Of a DNA stretch of 64,000 nucleotides, positions 63,120-64,000 are shown one piece after another; within the stretch, counting starts at the first letter, position 1; every line of letters starts with the position of its first letter. A model generated the notes under the pieces. That model saw only the letters and a list, made by a program, of their open reading frames with translations. It had not been told where the DNA came from and made no database searches. The position numbers and the translations under genes were made by a program. The DNA is taken from assembly GCF_002078875.1 (NCBI RefSeq), contig NC_034410.1:85231947-85295946 (forward strand), written 5' to 3'. The stretch is from Numida meleagris. Taxonomy: Eukaryota; Chordata; Aves; Galliformes; Numididae.

Positions 63120-64000
63120 CAAGTTAGACAATATGCTTTATTATAGCTGAAAAACTTTAAATTCAATATCATCTGTACCCAACACAACTGTCCCAGTTCC
63201 CAGCCTCATTTGATTCATACCCAAATTAATACTGTTTTGGGCAGGCAGGATCTGAACCAAAAGCCTCAGCATACCATTCATCTGGGTCTCAAGGGTTTCA
63301 TACATGCTCAGATTATGCATGCCTTTAATCCTTTAGCACATTAAACAGCATGAATAGGACAACATCTTGGTCAACTGAAATCCTAAAACAATATTTAGAT
63401 CAGTCTAACTGGTAATAAGCATCTTGTACTTAGCTGCTCCCCCCAAACACAATGTTTTTCCTGACAAGACTTTCCTTGCCCACTGGGTCAGGGAGCAAAA
63501 AGACCGAAACTTACAAATGATCCCCTGCTGGTTTCCAAATCCCTTCCACAGAATATCTGCTCAAAATCCTTTGGAAGAGTAGAAATATTTACTGAGGTGC
63601 ACCTGACAGTAAAAGTTGTTTCAGTATTATCTTTTATTCACTTCATCTGTTTGGAGTTTTAAACGTCTTATGCTCAAACTACACCTGACTTAAAAGTGCA
63701 ACAGCACTTTGTCATAGTTGCACACTCAAGCACTTCACTTAGTTAATGCTCTTTGTATCTACTACAGTACATATAAAATATCCACTGCAAGCTACAAATA
63801 TTACCTATCTTTACTAGTCACTGCTATCCAGTCTAGGATTCTTTGGGGCAACAAGTGTACTGACAGTAACAAAGACATACAGACACCATAAAGGAATTGG
63901 ATAACTTAGTCGATTAGATTGTCAGAAACAGGATAAACTTTATTACCATGGATCAGAGTGCCATGTGCTTGAGCCTAAACAGCAAGAACTTTGACTTTTA
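63103..64000 (-). pseudogene. Probable mRNA retrocopy: poly(A)-tailed 3' UTR, runs off window
   Basis: On the minus strand this ends ATAATAAAGCATATTGTC... followed, 17 nt after AATAAA, by 17 consecutive A (T-run 63103-63119 on plus). That is the expected spacing between signal and cleavage site, with a genomically encoded tail, the signature of a reverse-transcribed, polyadenylated mRNA. Further AATAAA hexamers upstream in the same sense (near 63636 and 63941) suggest a long 3' UTR with alternative signals. No coding frame is seen before the window ends, so the parent gene cannot be named and any coding part lies beyond 64000. The alternative is a real minus-strand terminal exon with an accidental A-run at the cleavage site. 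Confidence 0.5.

Noticed and set aside
1..64000. tRNA, 5S, U6 and known microRNA genes
   Set aside because: I looked for B-box-like and familiar mature sequences on both strands and recognised none. A covariance-model search would be needed for a firm negative.

Overview
The window is vertebrate nuclear DNA, and the repeats point to a bird, most likely chicken (Gallus) or a close galliform. The diagnostic elements are CR1 LINEs with the ATTCTATG/ATTCTGTG 3' tip, three internally deleted Galluhop-type mariner copies, and solo LTRs of avian endogenous retroviruses. These sit in AT-rich, gene-poor sequence of macrochromosome type. There are two short assembly gaps (48637-48649 and 59572-59576) and one isolated N (39944).

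I found no convincing protein-coding exon of a host gene. Nearly all open frames are chance frames or shadows across transposons, and several begin at non-ATG codons. The window is best read as a gene desert, or as part of a very large intron or regulatory domain.

Layout. 1-12.5 kb: mostly unique AT-rich DNA with one CR1 (3.2-3.8 kb). 12.5-13.9 kb: a mariner derivative followed by a short solo LTR with a tandem duplication. 15.3 kb: a MIR-type SINE relic. 17.4-18.1 kb: an ancient CR1/L3-clade LINE remnant. 18-25 kb: unique. 25.36-25.97 kb and 27.27-27.78 kb: two solo LTRs. 30.56-31.39 kb: an antisense ancient LINE interrupted by a young CR1 tip with a target-site duplication. 32.56-33.11 kb: second mariner copy. 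34.3-35.1 and 36.2-36.6 kb: CR1 copies. 39.85-40.04 kb: an AAAG microsatellite. 43.37-43.86 kb: third mariner copy. 47.85-49.0 kb: CR1 with reverse-transcriptase remnants and a gap. 49-63.1 kb: about 14 kb with no recognisable transposon, containing a CpG island at 54.6-54.96 kb. 63.1-64.0 kb: what looks like the polyadenylated 3' UTR of an mRNA retrocopy on the minus strand, running off the window.

No genes can be seen working together. The two most promising functional or unusual regions are the orphan CpG island in the transposon-poor block and the poly(A)-tailed retrocopy at the right edge. No previously undescribed multi-gene system is visible.
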